Part shown: one piece after another, positions 52,517 through 61,959 of the stretch
Position numbering within the stretch: position 1 is the first letter of the stretch
How the letters are laid out: every line of letters begins with the position of its first letter
DNA from: Agreia bicolorata
GTDB lineage: Bacteria; Actinomycetota; Actinomycetes; Actinomycetales; Microbacteriaceae
DNA: 64,000 bases
NCBI RefSeq assembly: GCF_000938265.1
Contig: NZ_JYFC01000001.1
Span: 496,001 to 560,000 of the forward strand
Direction: 5' to 3'
Made by a program: the position numbers and the translations under genes
Notes under the pieces: model-generated
The model's input: the letters and a program-made list of their open reading frames with translations, nothing else
What the model was told of the DNA's origin: nothing
Database searches by the model: none

Positions 52517-53707
52517 ATGGCTCAATCCCTGTCTCCCGCTCTCGCCCGTCGCGTAGCACTGGCCGCGCAGGGCTTCGGGCGCCCTCCGACAGACGTCGTT
52601 CCCGGCGTGAGGCAATTCGGTGCGCTGATAGACAGACTCGGTCTACTGCAGATCGATTCGGTCAACGTCTTCGAGCGCAGCCACTACCTTCCCGTCTTCG
52701 CCCGGCTCGGCAGCTACGACAAGGCGCAGCTCGACCGCGTCACCTACTCACCCCGCATCACCGAGTACTGGGCGCATGAGGCGTCGTTCATTCCCGTCGA
52801 CACTCTGCCGCTTCTGCGCTGGCGGCAGCAGCAGTATCGCGAGCGCGCCGAGGCCGACTCCGACTCGTGGTTCACCGCGAACAGGCCTATGACCGAATGG
52901 CTGCTCGCCGAGCTGGCCGCCAAGGGCCCGATGCGTGCGAGCGAGATCGAGCACGAATCGAATACCCGCAGCGGATCGTGGTGGGGGTGGTCAGACGTCA
53001 AGCGCGGGCTCGAGACTCTGTTCCGCTGGGGCGACGTGGTGAGCGCGGGGCGCACCCGCTTCGAGCGTGTGTATGCCCTGCCCGAGCAGGTGCTTCCCTC
53101 CTCCGTTCGCGAGCTGCACGTTCCTCGCGACGAGGCCATGCGTCGTCTCGTGTCCATCTCTGCTCGTGCACACGGGGTGGGCACGGCCGACGACATCGCC
53201 GACTACTTCCGTCTGAAAGCTGTCGACGCCGTTCCCGCCATCCGTCAGCTCGAAGAGGCGGGCGAACTTCTGCCCGTCACCATCGACGGATGGGCGAAGT
53301 CGGCCTGGCTGCACCGCGACGCGCGACTCCCCCGGCGCATGAACGCCACCGCCATTCTCTCGCCCTTCGACCCCGTCGTCTGGGCGCGATCCCGAGCACT
53401 TCGTCTCTTCGACTTTCACTACCGAATCGAGATCTACACGCCCAAGCCGAAGCGGGTGTTCGGCTACTACGTGCTTCCGGTGCTCGTCGACGACCAAGTC
53501 GTGGGCAGGGTCGACCTCAAGAACGATCGCCAGGCCGGTGTGCTTAGAGTGCGGGCCGCCTGGGCAGAGGAGAGTGCGCCCGACGAGACGGCCGCCCGAC
53601 TGGCGCCCGTGCTTCGGCAGACAATGCAGTGGCAGGGCCTCGACTCCATCGAGGTATCGGCGAATGGCAATCTGGCCGCGGCACTCGCCTCAGAGGTCGC
53701 GAGTTAG
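52517..53707 (+). CDS. YcaQ-like winged-helix DNA glycosylase (crosslink-repair family)
   Basis: 396 residues. LLQIDSVNV gives the catalytic QxD (Gln45, Asp47) of the AlkX/YcaQ superfamily that unhooks interstrand crosslinks. Tandem winged-helix domains and a C-terminal beta barrel (FHYRIEIYTPKPKRVFGYYVLPVL) complete it. ATG at 52517. In Streptomyces a relative gives self-resistance to a DNA-crosslinking product, but here no such cluster is adjacent. It overlaps the convergent htpX 3' end by 4 nt. Confidence 0.9.
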   Translation: MAQSLSPALARRVALAAQGFGRPPTDVVPGVRQFGALIDRLGLLQIDSVNVFERSHYLPVFARLGSYDKAQLDRVTYSPRITEYWAHEASFIPVDTLPLLRWRQQQYRERAEADSDSWFTANRPMTEWLLAELAAKGPMRASEIEHESNTRSGSWWGWSDVKRGLETLFRWGDVVSAGRTRFERVYALPEQVLPSSVRELHVPRDEAMRRLVSISARAHGVGTADDIADYFRLKAVDAVPAIRQLEEAGELLPVTIDGWAKSAWLHRDARLPRRMNATAILSPFDPVVWARSRALRLFDFHYRIEIYTPKPKRVFGYYVLPVLVDDQVVGRVDLKNDRQAGVLRVRAAWAEESAPDETAARLAPVLRQTMQWQGLDSIEVSANGNLAAALASEVAS

Positions 53708-54600
53708 AACTCGCCGCCGATCTTCTCCAGTCGCGCGACGCGGTCGACGATAGGCGGGTGCGTGCTGAAGAGGCGGGTGAGCATACCCGGCTTCAGGGGG
53801 TCGGCGATCCACATGTGCGACATCGACGATGACTGCCTCTGCATGGGTCGCCCATAGGCCGCGAGCTTCTCGAGGGCGCTGGCCAGCGCGTCCGGATGCC
53901 GCGTCGTCAAGGCGCCCGTGGCGTCGGCGAGGTACTCGCGCTGGCGCGACACCGCCGCCTGCACGAGCCCGGCCACGAGCGGTGCGATGAGCATGGCGAC
54001 GAGGCCAAGAATAAGCACGACCGGATTTCCGCCGCCTCCGCCATTGCTGTTGTTGTTGCTGCGGCCTCCGCCGAAGAAGGCGAAGCGCAGGAACATGTCG
54101 GCGATGAAACCCACGGCCACGACGAGTCCGAAGACGATCATCGAGACCCTGATGTCGTAGTTGCGCACGTGCCCGAGCTCGTGGGCCATGACGCCCTCGA
54201 GCTCGGCATCGGTCATGATGTCGAGCAGGCCTGTGGTGGCGGCGACGCTGGCATGCTGCGGATCACGTCCGGTGGCGAAGGCGTTCGGCGCAGGATCGTT
54301 CACGATGTAGACGGCCGGCATGGGTGTGCCCGTGGTGATCGACAGGTTCTCGACGATGCGCCACAGCCTCGGATTGTCGGCCTTCTCGATCTGCACCGCG
54401 CCGCTCGACATGATCGCCTGCCCGCTGGCGAAGAAGTACTGGAAGACCGCGTAGGCGATGGCGACGACCACGGTGACGATCACGATCGTCGTGTTGGTGT
54501 AGATCACGCTGGCCAGATATCCCAGACCGCCGATGATCCCCAAAAAGATGATGATGATGAAGACGGTATTGCGTTTGTTCTTGGCTATCGCCCGATACAT
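53704..54600 (-). CDS. htpX: Membrane zinc metalloprotease HtpX (M48)
   Basis: 298 residues. HELGH at 140-144 binds zinc with a downstream Glu (REYLADATGA). There are two N-terminal helices and two after the active site. A Gly/Asn-rich loop (about 182-195) follows the third helix. It removes damaged membrane proteins. It is preceded by lemA on the same strand, 18 nt apart, a common pairing. Confidence 0.93.
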   Translation of the reverse strand: MYRAIAKNKRNTVFIIIIFLGIIGGLGYLASVIYTNTTIVIVTVVVAIAYAVFQYFFASGQAIMSSGAVQIEKADNPRLWRIVENLSITTGTPMPAVYIVNDPAPNAFATGRDPQHASVAATTGLLDIMTDAELEGVMAHELGHVRNYDIRVSMIVFGLVVAVGFIADMFLRFAFFGGGRSNNNSNGGGGGNPVVLILGLVAMLIAPLVAGLVQAAVSRQREYLADATGALTTRHPDALASALEKLAAYGRPMQRQSSSMSHMWIADPLKPGMLTRLFSTHPPIVDRVARLEKIGGEF

Positions 54601-54618
54601 TCAGCCCTCGCCCCGGGG

Positions 54619-55185
54619 CTAGAACTGCACGCGCGGCGGCTCTGCGATGGCCGCGAGGTCGGCCACCTCGAAGAAGTCGCGCTCAGTGAAACCGAGTCTC
54701 TTGGCAAAGATGTTGTTGGGGAACACGCGGATCTTCGTGTTGAGCTCGCGTACCCCGCCGTTGTAGAAGCGGCGCGACGCCTGCACCTTGTCTTCGGTGT
54801 CGACGAGCTCGGCCTGCAATTGCAAGAAGTTCTGGCTGGCCTGCAGCTGGGGGTAGGCCTCGGCCACGGCGAAAATGCTTTTCAGAGCGGTCTGCATGTG
54901 GTTCTCGGCAACCGACGCGTCGACCGGCCCCTGCGCCTGCAGGGTTTCTGCACGCGCGGCGGTGACCGCCTCGAAGACGCCCTTCTCGTGCGCCGCGTAT
55001 CCCTTCACACTCTCGATGAGGTTGGGGATCAGGTCGGCGCGGCGCTTCAGCTGCACCGTGATGTCACTCCATGCCTCGTCGACGCGCACCTTCAGCGTCA
55101 CGAGAGAGTTGTACGTGGCCCACAGGTAGATGCCGATGATGGCTGCGAGGACAACGACGACGATTACCGGGATAAGCCATTCCAT
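54619..55185 (-). CDS. LemA family protein
   Basis: 188 residues. One N-terminal helix (LIPVIVVVVLAAIIGIYLWATYNSLV) and a helical extracytoplasmic body with VDEAWSDITVQLKRRADLIPNLIESVKGYA, the LemA signature. Function unsettled; often co-transcribed with htpX or TPM-domain genes. Confidence 0.93.
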   Translation of the reverse strand: MEWLIPVIVVVVLAAIIGIYLWATYNSLVTLKVRVDEAWSDITVQLKRRADLIPNLIESVKGYAAHEKGVFEAVTAARAETLQAQGPVDASVAENHMQTALKSIFAVAEAYPQLQASQNFLQLQAELVDTEDKVQASRRFYNGGVRELNTKIRVFPNNIFAKRLGFTERDFFEVADLAAIAEPPRVQF

Positions 55186-55246
55186 AGCGTTTACTATAAG
55201 CCAGCGCTCAGCAGACCTCGTTCTCTGTGGAGCAAGCTCCCAGAGA

Positions 55247-55957
55247 TCACGGCTGCACGGGCGGGAAGGCCGACACCGCGCGCAGCGCCTCAGCGATCAC
55301 CAGAGGCTCGGCGAGCACCCGGAAGTGGCCGCTCAGCGGCAGCGCGATGTTGGTCGCGCCGGCGAGTTCGCTGCCGCTCGGGATGTGGGTGTCGTAGTAG
55401 GGGTAGATCGAGACGATGCGCTCGTTGATCACTTTCTCGGCCGCGAGCACGGCGATGCTGCCCTGCCCGGGAGCGAACTCCCGCAGAGGTTTCGTGAGCG
55501 GCAGCCTCGAGAGGGTCGAGCCCTGGAAGGGCGATGCGATCGCCACGACGCCGGCGACCCGCCCATCCGGATCGTCGAACGCGAGCACATGCTTGCCGAT
55601 CAATCCACCCTTGCTGTGGGCCACGATCACCACGTCGGCGAGGTTGCGCTCACGCAGCACGGCGCCGGCCAGCCGCGCGGCCTCGGGAATCGGGATGCTG
55701 TTGCGCTGCAACTGGGGAACGATGAAGCACGGGTGCCCGTGCTCGTTCAGCGCCTGCGCCACAGGAAGCAGATACTCCCATTTCTCGTAGACTCCGGGGA
55801 TCAGAAGAACCGGACGCTCCGTGCCTTCTTCAAGGGGAACGGGATCGGGCCGCGACCGCGCGCTCCTGCGTTCCGCCTGCAGCGCATAGGCGTAGTCGCC
55901 AATCCACACTCCGGCGCGATCGCGAAGCGACCGGGGTGTTCGAATGCGGGGCGCCAT
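55247..55957 (-). CDS. Alpha/beta-hydrolase (esterase/lipase-like)
   Basis: 236 residues. PVLLIPGVYEKWEYLLPVAQAL carries the oxyanion region and VIVAHSKGGLIG the nucleophile elbow (HSKGG). LSGHFRVLAE provides a likely catalytic His. No signal peptide, so cytoplasmic. It is the last gene of the minus-strand operon with beta-glucosidase, 18 nt after it; perhaps removes acyl groups from the glycoside substrate. Confidence 0.82.
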   Translation of the reverse strand: MAPRIRTPRSLRDRAGVWIGDYAYALQAERRSARSRPDPVPLEEGTERPVLLIPGVYEKWEYLLPVAQALNEHGHPCFIVPQLQRNSIPIPEAARLAGAVLRERNLADVVIVAHSKGGLIGKHVLAFDDPDGRVAGVVAIASPFQGSTLSRLPLTKPLREFAPGQGSIAVLAAEKVINERIVSIYPYYDTHIPSGSELAGATNIALPLSGHFRVLAEPLVIAEALRAVSAFPPVQP

Positions 55958-55975
55958 GCCCGCCATCCTAGGCGT

Positions 55976-57418
55976 CTAGCGTCTGCGGTCCCCCGCGAGC
56001 GCCTGCATCCAGCGGAACGAATCCTTCGGCGTACGCTCCTGTGTGGCGAAGTCGACATGCACGAGCCCGAACCGTTGACTGTACCCCGCGGCCCACTCGA
56101 AGTTGTCGAGCAGAGTCCAGACGAAGTAGCCCCGCAGATCGACCGATTCCGCGACACCTCCAGGCGCGGTCGCTGTGAGGGCCGCCTCCAGATGGCGGGC
56201 CAGGTAGTCGATGCGCCTCGGGTCTGCGACGACCCGCTCGCCGCTGCGCTCATCGAGCACGAGCGACTCAGGAAAGCTCGCTCCCCCTTCGGTGATGAAG
56301 ACGGGAGGGAGCGCAGCGCCGTATCTCTGGGCCAGCTCGGCGAGAGTCGTCTCGAGAAACTCCGGCGCCACGGGCCATCCGAAGCCCGTGGTCGCGAACT
56401 CGGGCCAGGGTGCGAGATGGAAGGGCAGCGACGCCATCGCCTCCGAATCTCCGTCGGGAGACACGGCTCGGCCTGCTCCCGCGGCAATGCGTGTGGGGAA
56501 GTAGTAGTTGAGTCCATAGAAGTCGATGGGCTGAGAGATGAGGGCCAGATCGCGCGAATCGACCTCGATCAGGGGCTTCAGCACCGAGGCGAAGTCGTCG
56601 AGCGGCTCGGGGTAATGCCCCAGCAGCACTGGGTCGGCGAAGATGCGATTGTGCAGCACGTCGAACAGCCAGGCGAAGGCGGTGTCCTCGTCAGACGAGG
56701 TGGCCGGTGTTGTGGGTGTGTGAACGTTCGTGATGCCGACGCCGCCTCTGACGTCCGCTCCTCGAAGCCCCTCCAGCGCGTAGGCATGACCGAGCAGAAG
56801 GTTATGGGCGACAGGGAGCGCGTCGAACAGCAGCGTCTCCCCCGGCGCGTGGATTCCCAGGGCGTATCCGTTGAGCATCACCGTGGCCGGCTCGTTGACC
56901 GTGACCCAGCGATCGACGCGGTCTCCGAAGCGCTCGCCCAGCAGAAAGGCGAGCTCGCCCAGCCGTCGCGCCGTGTCGCGCGAGCGCCAGCCGCCGGGCA
57001 GTTCGAGTGGTGTGTCCCAGTGGAACAGGGTCGCCATCGGGCTGATCCCATCGGCGAGCAGCCTGTCGAGGAGCTGGTCGTAGAAGGCGATGCCTCGTTC
57101 GTTCAGGCGACCCGAGCCGCCCGGCTGCACCCGGGGCCACGAGATCGAGAAGCGGTAGGCATCCGCCCCCAGGTCGCGCACCAGGTCGAGGTCGTCGCCC
57201 AGCCGATGGATGTGATCGGCCGCGACATCCGCGGTCGCCCCGCCGCGTATGCGGCCGGGCTGGTGCGTAAAGACGTCCCAGGTCGACGCTCCGCGCCCAC
57301 CCTCCCGAGTGGCGCCCTCGATCTGGAATGCACTCGTCGCGACGCCCAGCGCGAAGTCTGTGGGCAGTTGGGCGGCGAGTGTCTCGGCGCTGGGGAAGCG
57401 GGTTGCCCTGCTCGTCAT
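55976..57418 (-). CDS. Glycoside hydrolase family 1 beta-glucosidase
   Basis: 480 residues. N-terminus FALGVATSAFQIEGA, acid/base Glu in WVTVNEPATVM, nucleophile Glu in PVFITEGGASF (most GH1 have ITENG), and GYFVWTLLDNFEWAAGYSQRFGLVHVDF. It hydrolyses beta-glucosides or related glycosides in the cytoplasm. The ATG overlaps the ALO gene by 4 nt, so it is translationally coupled in the operon from 61840. Confidence 0.95.
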   Translation of the reverse strand: MTSRATRFPSAETLAAQLPTDFALGVATSAFQIEGATREGGRGASTWDVFTHQPGRIRGGATADVAADHIHRLGDDLDLVRDLGADAYRFSISWPRVQPGGSGRLNERGIAFYDQLLDRLLADGISPMATLFHWDTPLELPGGWRSRDTARRLGELAFLLGERFGDRVDRWVTVNEPATVMLNGYALGIHAPGETLLFDALPVAHNLLLGHAYALEGLRGADVRGGVGITNVHTPTTPATSSDEDTAFAWLFDVLHNRIFADPVLLGHYPEPLDDFASVLKPLIEVDSRDLALISQPIDFYGLNYYFPTRIAAGAGRAVSPDGDSEAMASLPFHLAPWPEFATTGFGWPVAPEFLETTLAELAQRYGAALPPVFITEGGASFPESLVLDERSGERVVADPRRIDYLARHLEAALTATAPGGVAESVDLRGYFVWTLLDNFEWAAGYSQRFGLVHVDFATQERTPKDSFRWMQALAGDRRR

Positions 57419-58749
57419 TCTCCGAGTACTCGATTCAGATAGGGGTTCGCGAAGACACGCTGGGGATCGAGTCGATCACGCACAGCGAGGAAGTCATCGA
57501 AGCGCGGGTACATCGCGCGCAGATCGTCTGACTGCCTCGTATGCATCTTGCCCCAGTGCGGGCGCCCTTCGTAGCCGAGCATGATCCGCTCGACCGCCTC
57601 GAAGTACTCGGTAGGGTCTTCGCGGTAGTAGCGATGCACGGCGATATAGCCGCTGTCTCTGCCGTGCGCCGTCGACATCCACAGATCGTCGCCTCGGGCG
57701 AAGCGAACCTCGATCGGAAACGAGATGCGCCAGCCACGGTCGTCGATGAGCTTCATGACATCGCGAAGCGCATCGGGTACCGCCTCTGCGGGGATCGCAT
57801 ATTCCATCTCACGGAAGCGCACGGTGCGCCTCGTGGCGAAGACCCGATGCGAGCGGTCGGTGAACTCGCGGTTGCCCATCAGACGTTCTGCCATTCCGTT
57901 GACACGCGGAATGATGGTGGGCACGGCCACGGCTGCCGCGCAGGTCGCCCGGTAGACGCCGTTGGTCAGAGCCACATCTTCGAGCCAGTGCGCCATGGGC
58001 TTCAGAGGTTGCAATCGTGACGACGCCGGCAGCCGAGTATTCGCCTTGGAGACCGCCGTGCGTGTGTGTGGAAACCAGTAGAACTCGAAGTGGTCGCTCG
58101 ATCGCACCCTGTCGGCGAGCGAGCCCTCAGAACCCGGATCGGCGTCGAGCAGACCGTCCAGCGGAATCGGACGCTCGCGGGCGTGCAGAGCAAAGCAGTC
58201 GACGCATTGCAGGGTGACCTCGACGAGGATGCCGAGGGCGCCGAGCCCCAGGGCGACTGCGGGCAGCAACTCGGCGTTCTCGGTGTCGGAGATACGCAGC
58301 AGGCTGCCGTCACCCGTGACGATGACGGCTCCCCGCACCTGCCCCGCGATGCCGGTGAATTCGGCGCCCGTTCCGTGCGTGCCAGTCGAAATCGCGCCGC
58401 TGATGCTCTGCCGGTCGATGTCGCCGAGATTCGGCATGGCGAGGCCGAGCGGTTCGATGAGAGCCGGAATGTCGAACAGGCGGGTGCCGGCCGCGAGCGT
58501 CACCCGCTTGCGGTCGGCGTCGACCCCGATCAGGCCGGTCAGCGCCGTGAGATCGAGCTGCACACCGGGAGCCACCGCGATGCCGGTGAAGCTGTGGCCC
58601 GCTCCCACCGCTTTGATGCTCAGGCCCGAGCGCGCCGCAGCGATGACCGCGCGCTGCACAGCGCCCGCGCTCGTCGGACGTTCGACGCGCTGCGGGCGAA
58701 CCGCCTCGGTTCGCCCCCAGTTTCGCCAGACGGCACCGCTCGCGGTCAC
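57415..58749 (-). CDS. D-arabinono-1,4-lactone oxidase-type FAD enzyme
   Basis: 444 residues. The FAD domain has VGAGHSFTGIA, with the His that usually bears covalent flavin, and SISGAISTGTHGTG. The C-terminal ALO domain ends with HWGKMHTRQ...VFANPYL. It oxidises an aldonolactone or alditol. GTG start overlaps the upstream gene stop by 4 nt. The substrate is not clear: it may act on the sugar released by the neighbouring beta-glucosidase. Confidence 0.9.
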   Translation of the reverse strand: MTASGAVWRNWGRTEAVRPQRVERPTSAGAVQRAVIAAARSGLSIKAVGAGHSFTGIAVAPGVQLDLTALTGLIGVDADRKRVTLAAGTRLFDIPALIEPLGLAMPNLGDIDRQSISGAISTGTHGTGAEFTGIAGQVRGAVIVTGDGSLLRISDTENAELLPAVALGLGALGILVEVTLQCVDCFALHARERPIPLDGLLDADPGSEGSLADRVRSSDHFEFYWFPHTRTAVSKANTRLPASSRLQPLKPMAHWLEDVALTNGVYRATCAAAVAVPTIIPRVNGMAERLMGNREFTDRSHRVFATRRTVRFREMEYAIPAEAVPDALRDVMKLIDDRGWRISFPIEVRFARGDDLWMSTAHGRDSGYIAVHRYYREDPTEYFEAVERIMLGYEGRPHWGKMHTRQSDDLRAMYPRFDDFLAVRDRLDPQRVFANPYLNRVLGE

Positions 58750-59978
58750 AGGAAGGACTTCCCTTCGCCCCGGTAGCTCGGAACCATGGCGACCACCTCG
58801 TCGCCCGAGACGATCGCCACCTCGGCGACGTGTTCGGCGAGTTCCCCCGACTTCGTATGCCGCAGCCACGCCCGGTCGCCGATGCGCAGATCGGCCGCGA
58901 GCGCACCCGAGACAGGAGACTGCACCTCTCCGGCCATCTCCCGGGCCTGCAACTCGAGACCCTCGGGCCAGACGATCTCCGGCGTGCGGTCTTTCTGCGG
59001 GGGGCCGGATGCGATCCAGCCGCCGCCGAGAAACGTCGCCATACCAGGCGTCGGCTTGCGCACGACAGACAGGGCGAAGGCCGCCGCCGGCGCCGGTCGG
59101 AACCGCGAGTATGTGTCGAAGAGGTGACCGCCCAGGAGACCTGAGCCCGCGGCGATCTCTGTTACCGATGCATCCGCCGATGTGCTCTCGAGAGAGCCGG
59201 TGCCGCCGCCGTTCACGAACTCGAGCGAAGCTATGCGTTCAACAGCGTCGACGATGGCGCCCCGCCTGTCGGTGAGCTCGGCCACCGATTGCTTCTGCAT
59301 CCAGTCGAGCACGACCGCTCGCGCGGGATTGCCTTTCGGCCGGTTTCCGACGCCGGCGATCTGGGCCTCGTAGCCCATGATGCCCACGAGCGTGAAGCCG
59401 CGACGCCTGGCCACTGCCTCGGCGATGCGCCGTGCCTGTGCGACCTCCCGCACAGGCGATCGCCAGACACCGACATGGCCGAGAGCCTTCGTGACGTACG
59501 ACATGTCGATCTCGAGGCAGAGCCGCAGGTTCTCGCGTGTGCCGGGAGGAGCGACCTCGTCGATGAAGTCGAGGTGGTCGAGGCTGTCGATCATCAGCGT
59601 GACTCGAGCGGCCAGTTCCGGGCTCGAGGCCAGTTCACGAATCGCCGTGACATCGACGCTCGGGTAGCCCACCACGACGTCATCGACAGTCTCGGCCAGC
59701 CAGAGCGCCTCGGGCAGCGTATAGGCGAGGATGCCCGCGTAGCCGTCGAGGGCGAGAACGGCGTCGACGAGAGACCGGATGCGCACCGACTTGGATGCGA
59801 CGCGGATCGTCTTGCCGGCGGCTCGGTCGGTCATGTCGAAGGCGTTGTGGGCGAACGCCTCGAGGCTGACCGCGGCGAGCGGCGTTTCGAGGTGCGCCGT
59901 GGCCGCGTCGATGCGGGGCCACCACGACGAGGGCGTGCGCCACGGTTCGGCGCTGGATCGCTGAAGAGGGGGAATCAT
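58746..59978 (-). CDS. PLP-dependent fold-III enzyme (D-threonine aldolase / amino acid deaminase-like)
   Basis: 410 residues. ALR-type N-terminal barrel with the PLP Lys63 in IRVASKSVRIRSL and a C-terminal D-Ser dehydratase-like domain (RIGDRAWLRHTKSGELAEH, with a metal-site His). It is distinct from alanine racemase, which has another C-terminal domain. Its place in a sugar operon is unusual. Gap to the MFS gene is 3 nt. Confidence 0.85.
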   Translation of the reverse strand: MIPPLQRSSAEPWRTPSSWWPRIDAATAHLETPLAAVSLEAFAHNAFDMTDRAAGKTIRVASKSVRIRSLVDAVLALDGYAGILAYTLPEALWLAETVDDVVVGYPSVDVTAIRELASSPELAARVTLMIDSLDHLDFIDEVAPPGTRENLRLCLEIDMSYVTKALGHVGVWRSPVREVAQARRIAEAVARRRGFTLVGIMGYEAQIAGVGNRPKGNPARAVVLDWMQKQSVAELTDRRGAIVDAVERIASLEFVNGGGTGSLESTSADASVTEIAAGSGLLGGHLFDTYSRFRPAPAAAFALSVVRKPTPGMATFLGGGWIASGPPQKDRTPEIVWPEGLELQAREMAGEVQSPVSGALAADLRIGDRAWLRHTKSGELAEHVAEVAIVSGDEVVAMVPSYRGEGKSFL

Positions 59979-59981
59979 TGT

Positions 59982-61247
59982 TTACCTCACGGATCTGATT
60001 CGAGCGACGGCCAGTGCACCGCCGAAGGCGAAGAGGGCAGAGAGAATGAACAGGCCTTGGAAGCCGCCGAGCCAGGCGACCACCGCCGCACCGAGCAGAG
60101 GCGCCATCGCCTGGGGCACGGCGGTGGCGATGTTCATGATGCCGAGGTCTTTGCCGCGGGTGGCAGGGTCAGGAAGAACCTGAGTGGCGAGCGCCTGATC
60201 GACGCTGAGGAAGCATCCGTAGCCCGCGCCCAGCAGGCCGGCCGCCACCATGGCGACCGAGAGCTCGGGCACGAACGCGAGAAGGAGCGCCGCGACGGCC
60301 TGGAGTGACGATGACACGAACACGAAGATGCGGCGCCTGCCGAGCCTGTCGCTGAGCGCCCCAGCCCCGAGCGACGAGAGCACGACGAAGACCATGTAGA
60401 TCAGGGTCAAGACGATGAGATCGTCTTCGGCGTTGTCGTCGCCGAGCCCGTACATCAGGAAGTAGAGCAGGAGGGTCGTGCCGAGCGCGTTGCCCGTGTT
60501 CACGAGCACGCGCCCGAGCAGCGTCCACCCGAAGTCGGGATAGCGGCGTGGGCTGATCCACAGTTCGTCGAGCAGCCGACCGCGAGGGATGCGCCGGGCC
60601 GCCTCACGGGTCAACACCTCGTCGCGCCCGAAGATGAGGAACGGCGCGACCAGCACGACGAGCAGCACTGCCATCGCCGCGTATCCCCCGAACTGCCCGG
60701 TGAAGAGGGTGAGCACGAGGACCAGGCCGAGAATGGTGCCGATTGCCTGCGGGGCCGAGATCCACCCGGAAACGAACCCTCGCTGGCCGACCGGCACACT
60801 GTCGGAGATCGTCGCCGTGAGCGCCGCGGTGAGAATGCAGAACCCGATGATCGACAGGGTCCAGAAAACTCCGATTCCCACAAAGCCCTCCTGCAGACCA
60901 AGAAGCAGCAGCGAGACGGCGAACAGCAGCGCGCCGCCGGCGATCCAGGGACGCCGTCGACCAAAGCGCGAGGTCGTGCGGTCGGAGAGGAGTCCGGTGA
61001 CCGGAAAGGTGATCAACGCCGCAACGCCCGCGATTCCGGAGATGACACCGAACGCCACGACGTTATCGACCCACGATGCGGCGCCGAGGCGTTGTTCGAT
61101 CTGCACGGGCAGGAGAAGCTGAACCGGGGTGAGCTGCGCCATCCAGACGCCGAGCCAGGCTGCGGCGAACAAGGCGATCCAGCCACCCCCGACTCGGCGC
61201 ACCGGCTCCGAGAACACGCCCGCGGCAGCGGCATCCGTCGTACTCAT
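59982..61247 (-). CDS. MFS transporter (sugar type), paralogue B
   Basis: 421 residues, twelve helices. TGLLSDRTTSRFGRRRPW and TRGKDLGIMNIATAVPQAMAP are nearly the same as in the transporter at 41893-43227. The ATG at 61245-61247 overlaps the tetR stop by 4 nt. Likely imports the glycoside handled by the GH1 enzyme. Confidence 0.92.
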   Translation of the reverse strand: MSTTDAAAAGVFSEPVRRVGGGWIALFAAAWLGVWMAQLTPVQLLLPVQIEQRLGAASWVDNVVAFGVISGIAGVAALITFPVTGLLSDRTTSRFGRRRPWIAGGALLFAVSLLLLGLQEGFVGIGVFWTLSIIGFCILTAALTATISDSVPVGQRGFVSGWISAPQAIGTILGLVLVLTLFTGQFGGYAAMAVLLVVLVAPFLIFGRDEVLTREAARRIPRGRLLDELWISPRRYPDFGWTLLGRVLVNTGNALGTTLLLYFLMYGLGDDNAEDDLIVLTLIYMVFVVLSSLGAGALSDRLGRRRIFVFVSSSLQAVAALLLAFVPELSVAMVAAGLLGAGYGCFLSVDQALATQVLPDPATRGKDLGIMNIATAVPQAMAPLLGAAVVAWLGGFQGLFILSALFAFGGALAVARIRSVR

Positions 61248-61840
61248 GCGGCCACCGCCAGGCCGACGACCGAGTCGGCCGCGAAATCGAGCGCGCGAGC
61301 GGCTGCCTCGTCGTCGCGCGTCACGAGCCACGACATCGTGACCCCGTCTGTGACCACCACGAGGATGCGGGCGATCTCGTCGACAGGCATCGTCCAGGTC
61401 ATGTTCCAGCGCTCCGCCGCGGTGGCAAGGGCCTCTTGGGCGAGCTCGTGGTAACGCTCGTACTGTTTCGAGGCGACGACCTCGAGCGAAGGGGTGCGCA
61501 AGGCGTACTGGGTAAGCTCGAGCATGGCTTTCTCCCTTTGTGGGTCGGAGCGCAGGTGCTGTAGATACCGTTCGAGGCCGAGTCGCACGGTGTCGCGGAA
61601 CGTCTCCCCCGGAGTGAGGGGCGGAAGCATGGCATGCCGCTCGGCCTCGATGACGACACTCACCAGTTCGGCCATCAGCTCGTCGCGCGTACTGAATGCG
61701 TAATGGAAGCTCGCGAGGGCCATGCCCGCCTCCTGGCAGATCGCTCGAACGCTCGCCGCCCCGACCCCACGGGCGGCGACCACACGAAAGGCCGCGGCGA
61801 CAAGCTCGACACGACGTTCCTGTGCCGACATCCTGGCCAT
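61244..61840 (-). CDS. TetR family regulator of glycoside operon
   Basis: 198 residues from the ATG at 61838-61840. HTH region RRVELVAAAFRVVAARGVGAASVRAICQEAGMALASFHYAF, then a BetI-like C-terminal domain. It is the first gene of the six-gene operon and therefore probably autoregulated through the palindrome 17 bp upstream of its start. Confidence 0.92.
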   Translation of the reverse strand: MARMSAQERRVELVAAAFRVVAARGVGAASVRAICQEAGMALASFHYAFSTRDELMAELVSVVIEAERHAMLPPLTPGETFRDTVRLGLERYLQHLRSDPQREKAMLELTQYALRTPSLEVVASKQYERYHELAQEALATAAERWNMTWTMPVDEIARILVVVTDGVTMSWLVTRDDEAAARALDFAADSVVGLAVAA

Positions 61841-61857
61841 GTTCCGCCCCCTCGCCA

Positions 61858-61877
61858 AGTGGGTCGATCGTCCCACT
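61858..61877. promoter_or_regulatory. TetR operator (20-bp near-perfect palindrome)
   Basis: AGTGGGTCGA/TCGTCCCACT: the two 10-bp halves match at 9 of 10 positions. It lies 17 bp before the tetR start, in the gap to the divergent Ig-like gene. The half-site GACCCACTTG recurs at 61962-61971 across the start of the divergent gene. Confidence 0.65.
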
Positions 61878-61959
61878 CGTGCCCAGTATGGCGCGGAGAG
61901 CGTTTCAGGCGTGTGAATTTTTTGGCTTCTGGCGCAGAACACCCCTAAATGGGAGGTAC

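Noticed and set aside
55130-57442. 770-codon plus-strand frame
   Set aside because: Antisense to the esterase and GH1 genes, both with clear catalytic motifs.
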